Part shown: in pieces, positions 18,690 through 26,880 of the stretch
Layout: every line of letters starts with the position of its first letter
How positions within the stretch are numbered: the stretch's first letter is position 1
Origin: Rhodococcus sp. KBS0724
Lineage (GTDB): Bacteria; Actinomycetota; Actinomycetes; Mycobacteriales; Mycobacteriaceae
Reading direction: 5' to 3'
Length of the DNA stretch: 64,000 nucleotides
Assembly (NCBI RefSeq): GCF_005938745.2
Contig: NZ_VCBX02000001.1
Location: 2,452,001-2,516,000, forward strand
The notes under the pieces: model-generated
What the model saw: only the letters and a program-made list of their open reading frames with translations
Database searches by the model: none
Told to the model about the DNA's origin: nothing
Position numbers and translations under genes: made by a program

Positions 18690-18786
18690 CAGTTCTCTCC
18701 CACATAGTGCACGTCGAGGGCCTGCTGGCCCCTGTAGTGTGCGGGATCAACCATGCGCGCCGAGAGGTGGTGTGCGCAACCTATTT

Positions 18787-19005
18787 TCAGTTCCGAAGGC
18801 CGTCGGCCAGCTCGTAGATACGGCCGACGTACTTCTCCTGGAAGGCTTTTCGGGCGGCCGCAGCCTGATGTTCAGCCCCGGCGTGCGTGTAGACGTACTC
18901 GAGATGGACCAAACTCTCGCCGATGTCGACGCGGCGCTGATCGAGCACCGTCAACTCCTCGACCAGCCGCGCCAACTCGCCGGTTGCGTCCGTTGCTTCG
19001 TCCAT
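18787..19005 (-). CDS. Small helical protein upstream of rtcB
   Basis: 72-aa protein, almost entirely helical and charged (ELARLVEELTVLDQRRVDIGE, then QAAAARKAFQEKYVGRIYEL). The start ATG at 19005 was chosen because GAGGACC lies 5-6 bases before it; the longer frame has no such site. It precedes rtcB by 97 bases on the same strand, so cotranscription is possible. Not recognised; it could be a coiled-coil partner or an antitoxin-like small protein, but nothing proves either. Confidence 0.6.
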   Translation of the reverse strand: MDEATDATGELARLVEELTVLDQRRVDIGESLVHLEYVYTHAGAEHQAAAARKAFQEKYVGRIYELADGLRN

Positions 19006-19087
19006 GGCGGTCCTCGATGTGCTCGTCGATACGTCCTGAGTCCAGGCTAGCACCATTCGAACAAATATTCGAAGGGTGTTTTCATGT

Positions 19088-19504
19088 TCAGCTGCCGGGA
19101 ATGAAGCCCGGATACACGAAGTGTCCCGGCCCGCCGCCGGGCAGGCCAGATCCGGACACGTTGGGCACATTGGCTTGGAGGCGAATCAGTTTGTGCGGAT
19201 TGCCGTTCTGATCGGCCTGCCAGCATCCGGTCAGGACGCCGTGAAATGCCGTGCACACAATGCGTGTGCTGGTGCCGAACGGTGACGTGAGCCGGTCTTG
19301 ATTCACAAACGGATTCCAGTAATCCGGATTCTCGGGGGTCAGGAAATTCGAGGTGTCGAACGGTACCGATGGGCTCGGGTACGGCGGAATCGGCGGCCAC
19401 TCGTCCTGAGCCTGCGCGATCGCCGTGCTGCCGAGGGCAACTGCTGCGACCGAAGCTGCGACGACGGCAGCTTGGGCGATATGACGCGTTCGCGGTTGTG
19501 TCAT
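19088..19504 (-). CDS. Small secreted protein, function unknown
   Basis: 138-aa protein with a signal peptide (TRHIAQAAVVAASVAAVALG, cleavage near AQAQDEW at about residue 34). The mature part is Pro/Trp/Asn-rich (WPPIPPYPSPSVPF; NPDYWNPF) with two cysteines (RIVCTAF and TGCWQAD) that may form a disulphide. No known domain. Start taken at 19504; a longer start 9 codons upstream is less likely because it would lengthen the signal peptide N-region. Lies downstream of another secreted protein on the same strand. Confidence 0.65.
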   Translation of the reverse strand: MTQPRTRHIAQAAVVAASVAAVALGSTAIAQAQDEWPPIPPYPSPSVPFDTSNFLTPENPDYWNPFVNQDRLTSPFGTSTRIVCTAFHGVLTGCWQADQNGNPHKLIRLQANVPNVSGSGLPGGGPGHFVYPGFIPGS

Positions 19505-19626
19505 TTGTCGAGAATAGGGGCGCCGCTGCACGCTGCTGGGCTAATCCAGGCCACAGTTCGATGTCGAAATAGGCAGAGCCGCCAGCACGTGCCGGCGACT
19601 CTGCCCACTGTCTTCCCCGAGCTGAG

Positions 19627-20361
19627 TCAGCTCATATTGCCGATCACATTGCCCAGGATTCCGCCGATGACGTTGCTCATCGATCCCTGCGGGTCGGTGA
19701 GGGAGCCGAATACCTGGCCCGATCCGGTGTTCACCGAGCCGAAGCCCATATCCTCGAGGCTGCCTGCGCCGGCCTCGACCGGGTTGGGCTGGCGGACGGT
19801 GACGCACACGCCCATCGGGTTGATGTTCCAGTCGCCTGCCGCGAGCACGATGTTGGTGCCTGCGCCGCTGTCGAGTTTGCTGCCGACGACGGCGTCATCG
19901 GGAACCTTGTAGGTGGTTTCCAAGGCGATGACGCCGCCACCCGCTGTGGTCCACCCGGTGCCCTTTGCGACTACAGAATTATTGGCGATGACGGCGGTGC
20001 CGGTGACATCTTCCCAGCTCTGGCCCCCGACAAGCCATTTGACGTTCAGGCGAGCTTTCACCAGCTGGAATCCTGCCGGATGGAAGTCACGGATCTGGTT
20101 GACGAGAGCTCCTGAGCCGGACACCTTGGTGAGGTACGTGACGGTCTGCCCGGGTGCGACAGTGCCGTCCCCGACAACCTCTTTGCTGACGGTGTACGGC
20201 AGTCCCCAGGAGCCGGCCCAGTCGTCGGTGACCGACTGGCTGAGCGCGCAGGCGGGTGAAGCTTGTGCTACCGAGGCGCCGAGTCCGACGGTGACGCCGG
20301 TGGCGAGGAGGACGAGGGAGGCAGTGGTCGCTACTGCGTGGCGTAGTGAGCGGCGTGACAT
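19627..20361 (-). CDS. Secreted actinobacterial protein, function unknown
   Basis: 244-aa protein with a clear signal peptide (LRHAVATTASLVLLATGVTV, cleavage near AQASPAC). The mature part looks like a beta-sandwich of the DUF11/adhesion type (VAPGQTVTYLTKVSGSG, IRDFHPAGFQLVKARL) and ends in a Gly/Asn/Ile-rich tail (NVIGGILGNVIGNMS). ATG at 20361 is preferred because GGAG sits 7 bases upstream; ATG 20373 would also be in frame. Similar proteins are frequent in Rhodococcus and Gordonia (family memory), with no known role. Confidence 0.65.
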   Translation of the reverse strand: MSRRSLRHAVATTASLVLLATGVTVGLGASVAQASPACALSQSVTDDWAGSWGLPYTVSKEVVGDGTVAPGQTVTYLTKVSGSGALVNQIRDFHPAGFQLVKARLNVKWLVGGQSWEDVTGTAVIANNSVVAKGTGWTTAGGGVIALETTYKVPDDAVVGSKLDSGAGTNIVLAAGDWNINPMGVCVTVRQPNPVEAGAGSLEDMGFGSVNTGSGQVFGSLTDPQGSMSNVIGGILGNVIGNMS

Positions 20362-20373
20362 GTAGAACTCCAT

Positions 20374-20820
20374 TCAGCGAATTGCAGTGGTCTTGTAGGT
20401 TCGAGCAAAACTATAACCAGTTCTACTGGACTTTTGTTCAACTCGTGGCCTGTTTCGAAATATTGGTTATTTTGCAGCGAATCGCTACCTTGAGTCATCA
20501 TCGACCGGCGCACCGCCTGGTGATATCCCTCGCGCACTTCTGGCGAATTGCTGCTGGCAAAATGTGGTTTCGGCGGAAGGAACCGCGGTCCAGGGGCTGC
20601 CCCCGCGCCTGACGCCCGACAGCGTGAGCAACTCGGGCGATGTGGTGAATTGTGTTTCCCGCCACCTGAATTCGTTCGCCTGTTCTGTTTGTCGGAATGC
20701 TGCGTTGACCTCGAATTTGTAACGCCGGAGCCCCGTCGAAGGGGTAGACACCACAGACACTGGAACGACAATGCACTTACCGAGACGCAATCTTCACGGG
20801 CGTCTCGGGGAAAGACAGTT
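20374..20820. other. 447-base intergenic region between divergent secreted-protein and mycolyltransferase genes
   Basis: No supported gene; possible frames here are short and lack coding character. The left part (20380-20480) is A+T-richer than its surroundings (e.g. AAAACTATAACCAG) and probably holds the promoter of the leftward secreted-protein gene. The right part ends with GGGGAAAG, the likely ribosome site for the TTG start of the mycolyltransferase. Confidence 0.6.
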
Positions 20821-21831
20821 TTGCAGAGAATCAATCACACGTTGTCCGAGCGCACTACCCGGCGGGCGAAGGTACTGGCCGCGATGTTGTCGCTACTACT
20901 TCTCGGTGGGATCTTCGGCCCCACGGTGGCGTCCGCTGCTCCCGAGCGCGCCGCGTCACCGGTTCGTTCGGTGCCCTGGGGTGGGTACGAGGAGTTGTGG
21001 GTGCCGTCATCGATGGGAAACATCAAGGTTCAGGTGCAGTGGGCGGCACGGGGCGGCAATGCCGCCCTCTATCTGCTCGACGGTCTTCGTGCTCGCAACG
21101 ACAGCAATGCGTGGAGTTTCGAGACGAATGCGCTCGATCAGTATCGCAACGACAACATCACTTTGGTGATGCCGGTGGGCGGTGAGTCCAGTTTCTACAC
21201 GGACTGGTACGCGCCGTCGAATTTCAATGCTCAGCCGATCACCTACAGGTGGGAAACATTTCTCACGCGAGAACTTCCTGATTTCCTTGCCGGGTACGGT
21301 GTTTCGCCGACAAACAATGCAATAGTCGGGCTGTCGATGGGTGGCAGCGCAGCGTTGAACCTGGCAGGGCACCATCGAGATCAGTTCAAGTTCGCGGGCT
21401 CGCTGTCCGGGTACATCAACATTTCCGCGCCGGGGATGCGTGAAGCGATTCGCGTAGCGATGTACGACGCCGGACGGTACAACGTCGACTCGATGTGGGG
21501 GCCGCCGTGGTCATCTGGCTGGATTCGCAATGACCCGTTTGTCAACGCCGAATTGCTTCGTGGACTGCCGATGTATATTTCGGCGTCGAACGGCATTCCC
21601 GGCCCGTACGACAATCCTTCGACGCCGGTCGAGTATCTCAACACCGCGTCGGGAATGGGACTCGAATTGCTCGCTCTGGTGCATGCGCGTTCATTCGAGT
21701 TGCGTCTGCAATCGATGGGAATTCCGGCGACGTTCAGCTTTCCGGCGTGGGGTATCCATTCGTGGGCGAATTGGTCGGCTGAACTCTGGATGGCCCGCGG
21801 TCAGATCCTCGATGTGATGAATGCGTGGTGA
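20821..21831 (+). CDS. Antigen 85-type mycolyltransferase (alpha/beta hydrolase)
   Basis: 336-aa secreted esterase that transfers mycolic acids between trehalose monomycolates and to arabinogalactan. A signal peptide (VLAAMLSLLLLGGIFG, cleavage near ASAAPER, about residue 39) is followed by the Ag85 body: GGYEELWVPSSMGNIKVQVQ, SSFYTDWYAPSN, nucleophile Ser172 in VGLSMGGSAAL, and the catalytic His in WGIHSWANW. TTG at 20821 is proposed because GGGGAAAG lies just upstream and no ATG/GTG fits; a longer start would precede the signal peptide by >90 unlikely residues. This gene is strong evidence for a mycolata host. Confidence 0.92.
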   Translation: MQRINHTLSERTTRRAKVLAAMLSLLLLGGIFGPTVASAAPERAASPVRSVPWGGYEELWVPSSMGNIKVQVQWAARGGNAALYLLDGLRARNDSNAWSFETNALDQYRNDNITLVMPVGGESSFYTDWYAPSNFNAQPITYRWETFLTRELPDFLAGYGVSPTNNAIVGLSMGGSAALNLAGHHRDQFKFAGSLSGYINISAPGMREAIRVAMYDAGRYNVDSMWGPPWSSGWIRNDPFVNAELLRGLPMYISASNGIPGPYDNPSTPVEYLNTASGMGLELLALVHARSFELRLQSMGIPATFSFPAWGIHSWANWSAELWMARGQILDVMNAW

Positions 21832-21977
21832 CTGACTCGGCATAAGAATTCCACAGGTGCCTGGTTATCAACAGGTGGGTTTTCTTTTTGTTCGGGTGTG
21901 GTGTGGGTGGGGCACTGTGACGGGTGGGACGCGTTTTGCATGGGCGGGCGCGCGGGACCGGAACGGTGGGGGCTGTG

Positions 21978-22334
21978 ATGGCGGGGAATATGGCGTTGGG
22001 GGCGCGGGGCGAGGATGTGGCCGCGGAGTTCCTGGTCGGTGCGGGTTTGGAAATTGTCGAGCGGAATTGGCGGTGTCGGTACGGCGAGCTGGATGTTATT
22101 GCGACGGTTGATGATCGGATTGTTTTTGTCGAGGTGAAGACTCGTAGTGGGGTGGGGTACGGGTCGCCGGCGGAGGCGGTGACGTTTGCGAAGCGGCGTC
22201 GGATTCGGGTGTTGGCGTTGCAGTGGCTCGGTGATTCGGGTCGGTCGTGGTCGAAGGTGCGTTTTGATGTGGTGGCGGTGTTGATTCGCCGTGATCAGGC
22301 TCCGGTGGTCGAGCATTTTGTGGATGCGTTCTGA
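21978..22334 (+). CDS. UPF0102/YraN-family endonuclease-like protein
   Basis: 118-aa protein with the restriction-endonuclease (PD-(D/E)xK) fold: ARGEDVAAEFLVGAGLEIVE, then GELDVIA and FVEVKTRSG. It is often linked with DNA uptake or Holliday junction processing but has no settled function. ATG at 21978 is the conserved start. First gene of yraN-comM-dprA, with TGATG-type overlap to comM. Its coding strand is strikingly rich in G and T with few C bases, unlike nearby genes. Confidence 0.9.
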   Translation: MAGNMALGARGEDVAAEFLVGAGLEIVERNWRCRYGELDVIATVDDRIVFVEVKTRSGVGYGSPAEAVTFAKRRRIRVLALQWLGDSGRSWSKVRFDVVAVLIRRDQAPVVEHFVDAF

Positions 22335-23842
22335 TGGCGTTGGGGCGGGCGCATTCGGTGGCTGTCAGTGGTGTCGACGGTCAGATTGTGGAGATCGAGG
22401 CGGATATCGGGCGTGGTTTGCCGGGGGTGCAGTTGGTGGGGTTGCCGGATACGGCGTTGCACGAGTCGCGGGATCGGATCAGGGCGGCGGTGACGAATTC
22501 GGGGGAGGAGTGGCCGGACAGCAAGGTGATTTTGGCATTGTCGCCGGCGACGTTGCCGAAGGTGGGTAGTGTCTACGATCTTGCTCTGTCGCTGGCTGTG
22601 CTGGATGCGGCAAAGAAGTTGCCGCGCAAGGAATTGCGCGAGACGATCTTCTTGGGGGAATTGGCGTTGGACGGCCGGTTGCGCTCGGTGCGGGGCGTGT
22701 TGCCTGCGGTCTTGGCGGCGAAGCGTGCTGGTTGGGGGACGGTGGTGGTTCCGCGTCAGACGATGGCCGAGGCGGGTTTGGTGAAGGGGATCGAGGTGCT
22801 CGGTGCCGGTGATCTGGCGTCGGTGCTCTCGTGGTTGCGGGGTGAGATTTTCCTGCCTGTTCCGGAGCCTTTCGAGCGGGCGGTGGAGGTGGGTGTGCGT
22901 GATCTCAGTGAGGTGGTGGGGCAGGCGGATGCGCGGTGGGCTATCGAAGTCGCTGCGGCTGGTGCGCATCATTTGATGTTGACGGGTCCGCCGGGAATCG
23001 GGAAGACGATGTTGGCTTCGCGGCTTCCGGGGATATTGCCGCCGTTGACGGAGTCGGAGGCTTTGGAGGTGACGGCGATTCATTCGGTGGCGGGTGTGTT
23101 GACGGCGGAGCATCCGTTGATCGATATGCCGCCGTTCATTGCGCCGCATCACAGTTCGTCGGTGAGTGCGTTGGTTGGTGGTGGTAGTGGGATGGCGCGG
23201 CCGGGTGCGGTGAGTCGGGCGCACCGCGGCGTGCTGTTTCTCGACGAGTGCGCGGAGATCGGCGTCAAAGTGCTCGAAGCCTTGCGAACACCGTTGGAAG
23301 ACGGCGAAGTTCGGATAGCACGACGGGACGGAGTCGCTCGCTATCCAGCGCGTTTCCAGTTGATCTTGGCTGCAAATCCGTGTCCCTGTGCGCCGCCGCG
23401 CGACGCGGACTGCGTGTGTGCGCCCGCGGCGAGGCGTCGGTATCTGGGCAAACTGTCGGGACCGCTACTCGATCGAGTCGATATTCGGGTGCGGATGCAG
23501 GCCGTCGCAACGGGTGCGTTGATCGACGAAGTAGGCGAGAGCACCGAAAGCGTCCGAACCCGAGTATCCGCGGCCCGTGATGCCGCGGCGGAACGCTGGA
23601 GTGACTACGGCTGGCGTACCAACGCCGAAGTTCCGGGCCCGGCGCTGCGACAGAAGTTCCGACTCTCTCGCGACGCTCTGGCACCCGTCGAGCGTGCACT
23701 CCGCAAGGGCGTGATCACTGCGCGAGGCGCGGATCGGGCGTTGCGTGTTGCCTGGACAGTTTCCGATTTGGCCGGTGAATCAATGCCGGGACCCGATCAG
23801 GTTGCAACCGCACTCGATTTCCGAGACAGGGGATTTCAGTGA
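22334..23842 (+). CDS. comM: ComM/YifB-family Mg-chelatase-like AAA+ ATPase
   Basis: 502-aa protein with an N-terminal Lon-protease-like domain (about residues 1-170), an AAA+ domain with Walker A GPPGIGKTM (about residue 218) and Walker B GVLFLDE (about 302), a zinc-finger-like cysteine group (NPCPCAPPRDADCVC) and a C-terminal helical domain. ComM is a branch-migration helicase used in natural transformation. Start and stop overlap yraN and dprA. The first ~890 bases are G/T-biased while the rest has normal usage, with an abrupt change near 23220. Confidence 0.95.
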   Translation: MALGRAHSVAVSGVDGQIVEIEADIGRGLPGVQLVGLPDTALHESRDRIRAAVTNSGEEWPDSKVILALSPATLPKVGSVYDLALSLAVLDAAKKLPRKELRETIFLGELALDGRLRSVRGVLPAVLAAKRAGWGTVVVPRQTMAEAGLVKGIEVLGAGDLASVLSWLRGEIFLPVPEPFERAVEVGVRDLSEVVGQADARWAIEVAAAGAHHLMLTGPPGIGKTMLASRLPGILPPLTESEALEVTAIHSVAGVLTAEHPLIDMPPFIAPHHSSSVSALVGGGSGMARPGAVSRAHRGVLFLDECAEIGVKVLEALRTPLEDGEVRIARRDGVARYPARFQLILAANPCPCAPPRDADCVCAPAARRRYLGKLSGPLLDRVDIRVRMQAVATGALIDEVGESTESVRTRVSAARDAAAERWSDYGWRTNAEVPGPALRQKFRLSRDALAPVERALRKGVITARGADRALRVAWTVSDLAGESMPGPDQVATALDFRDRGFQ

Positions 23843-24966
23843 ATACACATGATCCGCGACAACTCGCCTGGGCGTACCTGTCCGCAGTGGCACAAGGGCC
23901 GAGCGTTCATTTAGCCGCGTTGGTCGAGCACCTCGGAGTTGAGGAGACGGCACGCGCCGTGAAATCCAGGGACCTGCCGCCGTCGTTGGAAGAGAAGACC
24001 CGGGCTCGGGCGCATATCGACACGGCGCAACGAGATCTGGACCTGATGGCGGCAATGGGAGGCAGGTTGGTCACTCCGGATTCCCCGGAATGGCCGTCGT
24101 GGCGACTACTCGCGTTGGGCGATCTCGACTCAGCAGCAGGTGAAGTCCCACCATTTGTTCTGTGGGTCTTGGGTTCTCGTGATCTGACGGAACTGACGGA
24201 GAGGTCTGTCGCGATTGTCGGTACGAGGGCGTCGACGGCCTACGGTGAGCACGTGACCGCTGAGATAGCCGGCGACCTGGCGGTGGACGGGTGGACGGTG
24301 ACGTCGGGCGCAGCTTTTGGCATTGACGGCGCCGCGCATCGAGCGGCAATGGGAGTGGGCGGAACCACGGTTGCGGTGTTGGCGTGCGGAGTGGACCGCG
24401 CCTACCCGTCCGGTCATGCTCGATTGCTGCGTCAGATCGTGAGTTCCGGAGCGGTGGTGAGCGAATACCCGCCGGGGACCACACCGGCCAAGTTCAGATT
24501 CCTTGCCCGGAATCGGCTGGTTGCTGCTTTGTCCGACGGAGTTGTCGTGGTCGAAGCGGGATGGCGAAGTGGCGCGAGGAATACAGCGAACTGGGCACGG
24601 AAATTGGGTCGCCCGGTAATGGCGGTGCCCGGACCAGTCACATCGTCGTCGTCTGCCGGCTGTCACAGAATGATTCGTGAGGGAGAGGCATATCTTGTGG
24701 CGAACGCGGTCGACGTCGTAGAAGTTTCCGGACCGTTCGGTGTCCTGAATTCAGAGCAAGACGCCGCTGCGGTTCGCGACATCGACTCGTTGGCGGGTAA
24801 TTCTCGGCTCGTGTACGAGGCATTACCCGGAAGCGGTTCACGAAGTACAAATGAGTTGTCCCAGGCATCTGGGCTGCTGATTTCCCAAGTGCGTGCAACA
24901 CTTCCGCTGCTCGAGTTGGAGGGTTTTATCGACTCTGACGGCAGCGGATGGTTTCGTACGAAATAG
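23839..24966 (+). CDS. dprA: DNA-processing protein DprA
   Basis: 375-aa Rossmann-fold protein that loads RecA on incoming single-stranded DNA. Seen: an N-terminal helical region, VGTRASTAYGEHVT, SGAAFGIDGAAHRAA, CGVDRAYPSGHARL and the signature FRFLARNRLVAALSDGVVVVEA; a C-terminal winged-helix-like region (STNELSQASGLLISQVRATLPLLEL) follows. GTG start overlaps the comM stop by 4 bases. Confidence 0.96.
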   Translation: MNTHDPRQLAWAYLSAVAQGPSVHLAALVEHLGVEETARAVKSRDLPPSLEEKTRARAHIDTAQRDLDLMAAMGGRLVTPDSPEWPSWRLLALGDLDSAAGEVPPFVLWVLGSRDLTELTERSVAIVGTRASTAYGEHVTAEIAGDLAVDGWTVTSGAAFGIDGAAHRAAMGVGGTTVAVLACGVDRAYPSGHARLLRQIVSSGAVVSEYPPGTTPAKFRFLARNRLVAALSDGVVVVEAGWRSGARNTANWARKLGRPVMAVPGPVTSSSSAGCHRMIREGEAYLVANAVDVVEVSGPFGVLNSEQDAAAVRDIDSLAGNSRLVYEALPGSGSRSTNELSQASGLLISQVRATLPLLELEGFIDSDGSGWFRTK

Positions 24967-25445
24967 GCGTTGTGGAGTGGGTCTGTTTTCGGCGTGATGG
25001 TGTGATCGGTCATTTGCCGGATCGTTGGCACAATGTTGTGTAGCGTGGCGGTTGGTTCTTCGAATGACTGTTTATCGGCACGTCAGAGCGGTTTGGTCGG
25101 GCGCCGTGCCGAATGGGAGGGTTGAGATGTCTTACCGGACTGTGCGGTAGGTTACGAATGTTCGCCGTATGTCTCAGGAATGTCTCAGGTTGATGTGCTG
25201 ATATGCCGATTAGTCGGTATCGTCAAGATAGACGTGGGTTCGATTTCGCCGTCTGGTGGTCGAAATAGATTGCGCGCCAATGCTGTAGCACCGAATCCTC
25301 GTAACTTGGTGTCGCTTACATATCGTTAATCCAAACCGCCGAGTCTGTTCGGTTTGTTTTTCGGTTCTGCGGGCATCTTTGTTACTGGGATGGAATTCTG
25401 TGTATTGTGAAGCGAAAGCAAATCGATCATTGAAAGAGGAGTGCA
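24967..25445. other. 479-base intergenic region upstream of lsr2
   Basis: No supported gene; the region is A+T-richer than its flanks toward the right end. At 25026-25034 there is a TGGCACAAT core identical to the extended -10 of rpsP and rplS, but 411 bases from lsr2. The last 60 bases hold TGTGTATTGTG and AAAGAGGAG, the latter a strong ribosome site for lsr2. A+T-rich DNA here could allow Lsr2 autoregulation (inference). Confidence 0.55.
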
Positions 25446-25805
25446 ATGGCTGAGAAGCTGATTCGGCAACTCATTGACGACCTTGATGGTAAGCCGATCG
25501 ACGACGGTTTCGGTGATCGAATTGAGTTCTCGTACCAGGGAACCGATTATGTGATCGACCTTCGTGCGACCAATGCAGAGAAGTTCGACGCAGCGGTCAA
25601 GCCGTTCGTTGACGCTGCAGCAAAGGTGTCTGCACGTCGCGGCAAGAAGGCGCAGCTCCCATCTACGCAGGCTACGTCGGGTTCTGGGCGCTCCAAGGAG
25701 ACCCTGCAGGCTATTCGTGACTGGGCAGCAAAGAACGGTTACGAGGTCGCACCGCGCGGCCGTATCAAGGCAGAGATTATCGACGCATTCGATGCTGCTC
25801 ACTAG
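25446..25805 (+). CDS. lsr2: Lsr2 nucleoid-associated protein
   Basis: 119-aa H-NS-like xenogeneic silencer. The N-terminal dimerisation domain is at residues 1-65 (KLIRQLIDDLDGKPIDDGFG, IEFSYQGTDYVIDLR). A Lys/Arg/Ser linker and a C-terminal DNA-binding domain with the AT-hook-like PRGRI (about residue 102) follow. AAAGAGGAG lies 6 bases before the ATG. Rhodococcus often has more than one lsr2. A terminator hairpin follows directly. Confidence 0.96.
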   Translation: MAEKLIRQLIDDLDGKPIDDGFGDRIEFSYQGTDYVIDLRATNAEKFDAAVKPFVDAAAKVSARRGKKAQLPSTQATSGSGRSKETLQAIRDWAAKNGYEVAPRGRIKAEIIDAFDAAH

Positions 25806-25821
25806 AGCACATTGACCTTCA

Positions 25822-25864
25822 CTGGCACTCCACGGAATCCGTGGGGTGCCAGAGTTGTTTTTAC
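25822..25864 (+). terminator. Intrinsic terminator after lsr2
   Basis: A 13-bp stem (CTGGCACTCCACG with CGTGGGGTGCCAG, including a T-G pair) and an AATC-type loop are followed by AGTTGTTTTT. Confidence 0.85.
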
Positions 25865-26077
25865 TCTTTCTTTGCTGGATGTGCCGTCGAATGTGGCATT
25901 TGATCGGGGTAAGTGAGGAATTGTCCTTTCTTTGGTAATAAATCGTCATTCGGGTTGGTCGGTTTTACGCGATTTGTGGGGGCATCTGAATCGGTATGTA
26001 TTGCCCTGTACGGATGCCTGATGTGGGCGGCCTTGGAATCAACTCTCCGCGTCTGCTCTTCCTGTCCTGTACTCTAG

Positions 26078-26096
26078 TTAGGTAATACTAACTTTG
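26078..26096 (+). promoter_or_regulatory. Putative IdeR/DtxR iron box
   Basis: TTAGGTAATACTAACTTTG matches the recalled 19-base IdeR consensus (TTAGGTTAGGCTAACCTAA) at 13 positions, with the TTAGGT and CTAAC cores intact. It ends 7 bases before the start of the siderophore-interacting protein gene, so iron-bound IdeR would repress it. Confidence 0.6.
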
Positions 26097-26103
26097 GAAG
26101 GAT

Positions 26104-26880
26104 GTGGCTGTGGCCAAGCCGACGACAACCCTGACGGTTTTGCGAACTCAGAAACTGACCCCACACATGGTCCGCGTGTTCCTGGGAGGTCCAGGATTCG
26201 ACAACTTCACACCGAGTGAGTTCAGTGATTCGTATGTGAAGATCGAATTCGAGACACCGGAAGGTCAGGCGCTTCGGACCTATACCATCCGAAGTTACAA
26301 CAGTAGTACTCGCGAGATCGCGATTGATTTTGTGGTTCACGGTGACATCGGGATAGCTGGACCGTGGGCCGCATCAGTGGAAGTGGGTGCGAAGATAACA
26401 ATCCGCGGACCCGGCGGCGCCTTCGCGCCGGCAGAATCGGCGGATTGGCACCTCTATGCAGGCGATGAAACCGCCATTCCGGCGATATCCGCATCTGTCG
26501 AGAGACTTTCGGGTGACGCAATCGGGTATGTAGTCATCGAAGTTGGCAGTGCCGACGACGAGATTGCTATCAATGCGCCGAATGGTGTTTCTGTGAAGTG
26601 GGTTCACCGAGGTGTGTCCTCGGACGCTGTTCCCGATGAAGCCGCGGGCGACAATTCGCCGATTGTGAAAGCGGTGAGAAACCTCGAATGGTTGCCGGGA
26701 ACTCCGCAGGTGTTCATTCACGGCGAAGCGCAGGCTGTTATGCATAATCTGCGCGCTTACGTCCGAAAGGAACGTGGTGTGCCGGCACGTTCCGCGTCGA
26801 TCTCGGGCTACTGGCGGCGTGGACGCACGGAAGAGGGATTCCGGGTGTGGAAGTCGGAACTGGCGGCGTCTGAGAGCTAG
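26104..26880 (+). CDS. Siderophore-interacting FAD-binding protein (ViuB-like)
   Basis: 258-aa ferric-siderophore reductase-like protein of the ferredoxin-reductase fold, acting in the cytoplasm to release iron. The FAD-binding motif RTYTIRSY is near residue 60, a phosphate-binding PGGAFAP near 103, and the C-terminal SIP domain ends with GYWRRGRTEEGFR. GTG start with GGAAGG upstream. A putative iron box precedes it. M. tuberculosis has viuB (Rv2895c) in the same place, next to xerC and dprA. Its stop shares CTAG with the convergent MFS gene. Confidence 0.92.
   Translation: MAVAKPTTTLTVLRTQKLTPHMVRVFLGGPGFDNFTPSEFSDSYVKIEFETPEGQALRTYTIRSYNSSTREIAIDFVVHGDIGIAGPWAASVEVGAKITIRGPGGAFAPAESADWHLYAGDETAIPAISASVERLSGDAIGYVVIEVGSADDEIAINAPNGVSVKWVHRGVSSDAVPDEAAGDNSPIVKAVRNLEWLPGTPQVFIHGEAQAVMHNLRAYVRKERGVPARSASISGYWRRGRTEEGFRVWKSELAASES

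Noticed and set aside
25026..25034. TGGCACAAT considered as the lsr2 promoter
   Set aside because: It is 411 bases from the start codon and lacks the flanking bases shared by rpsP and rplS, so it is only noted.
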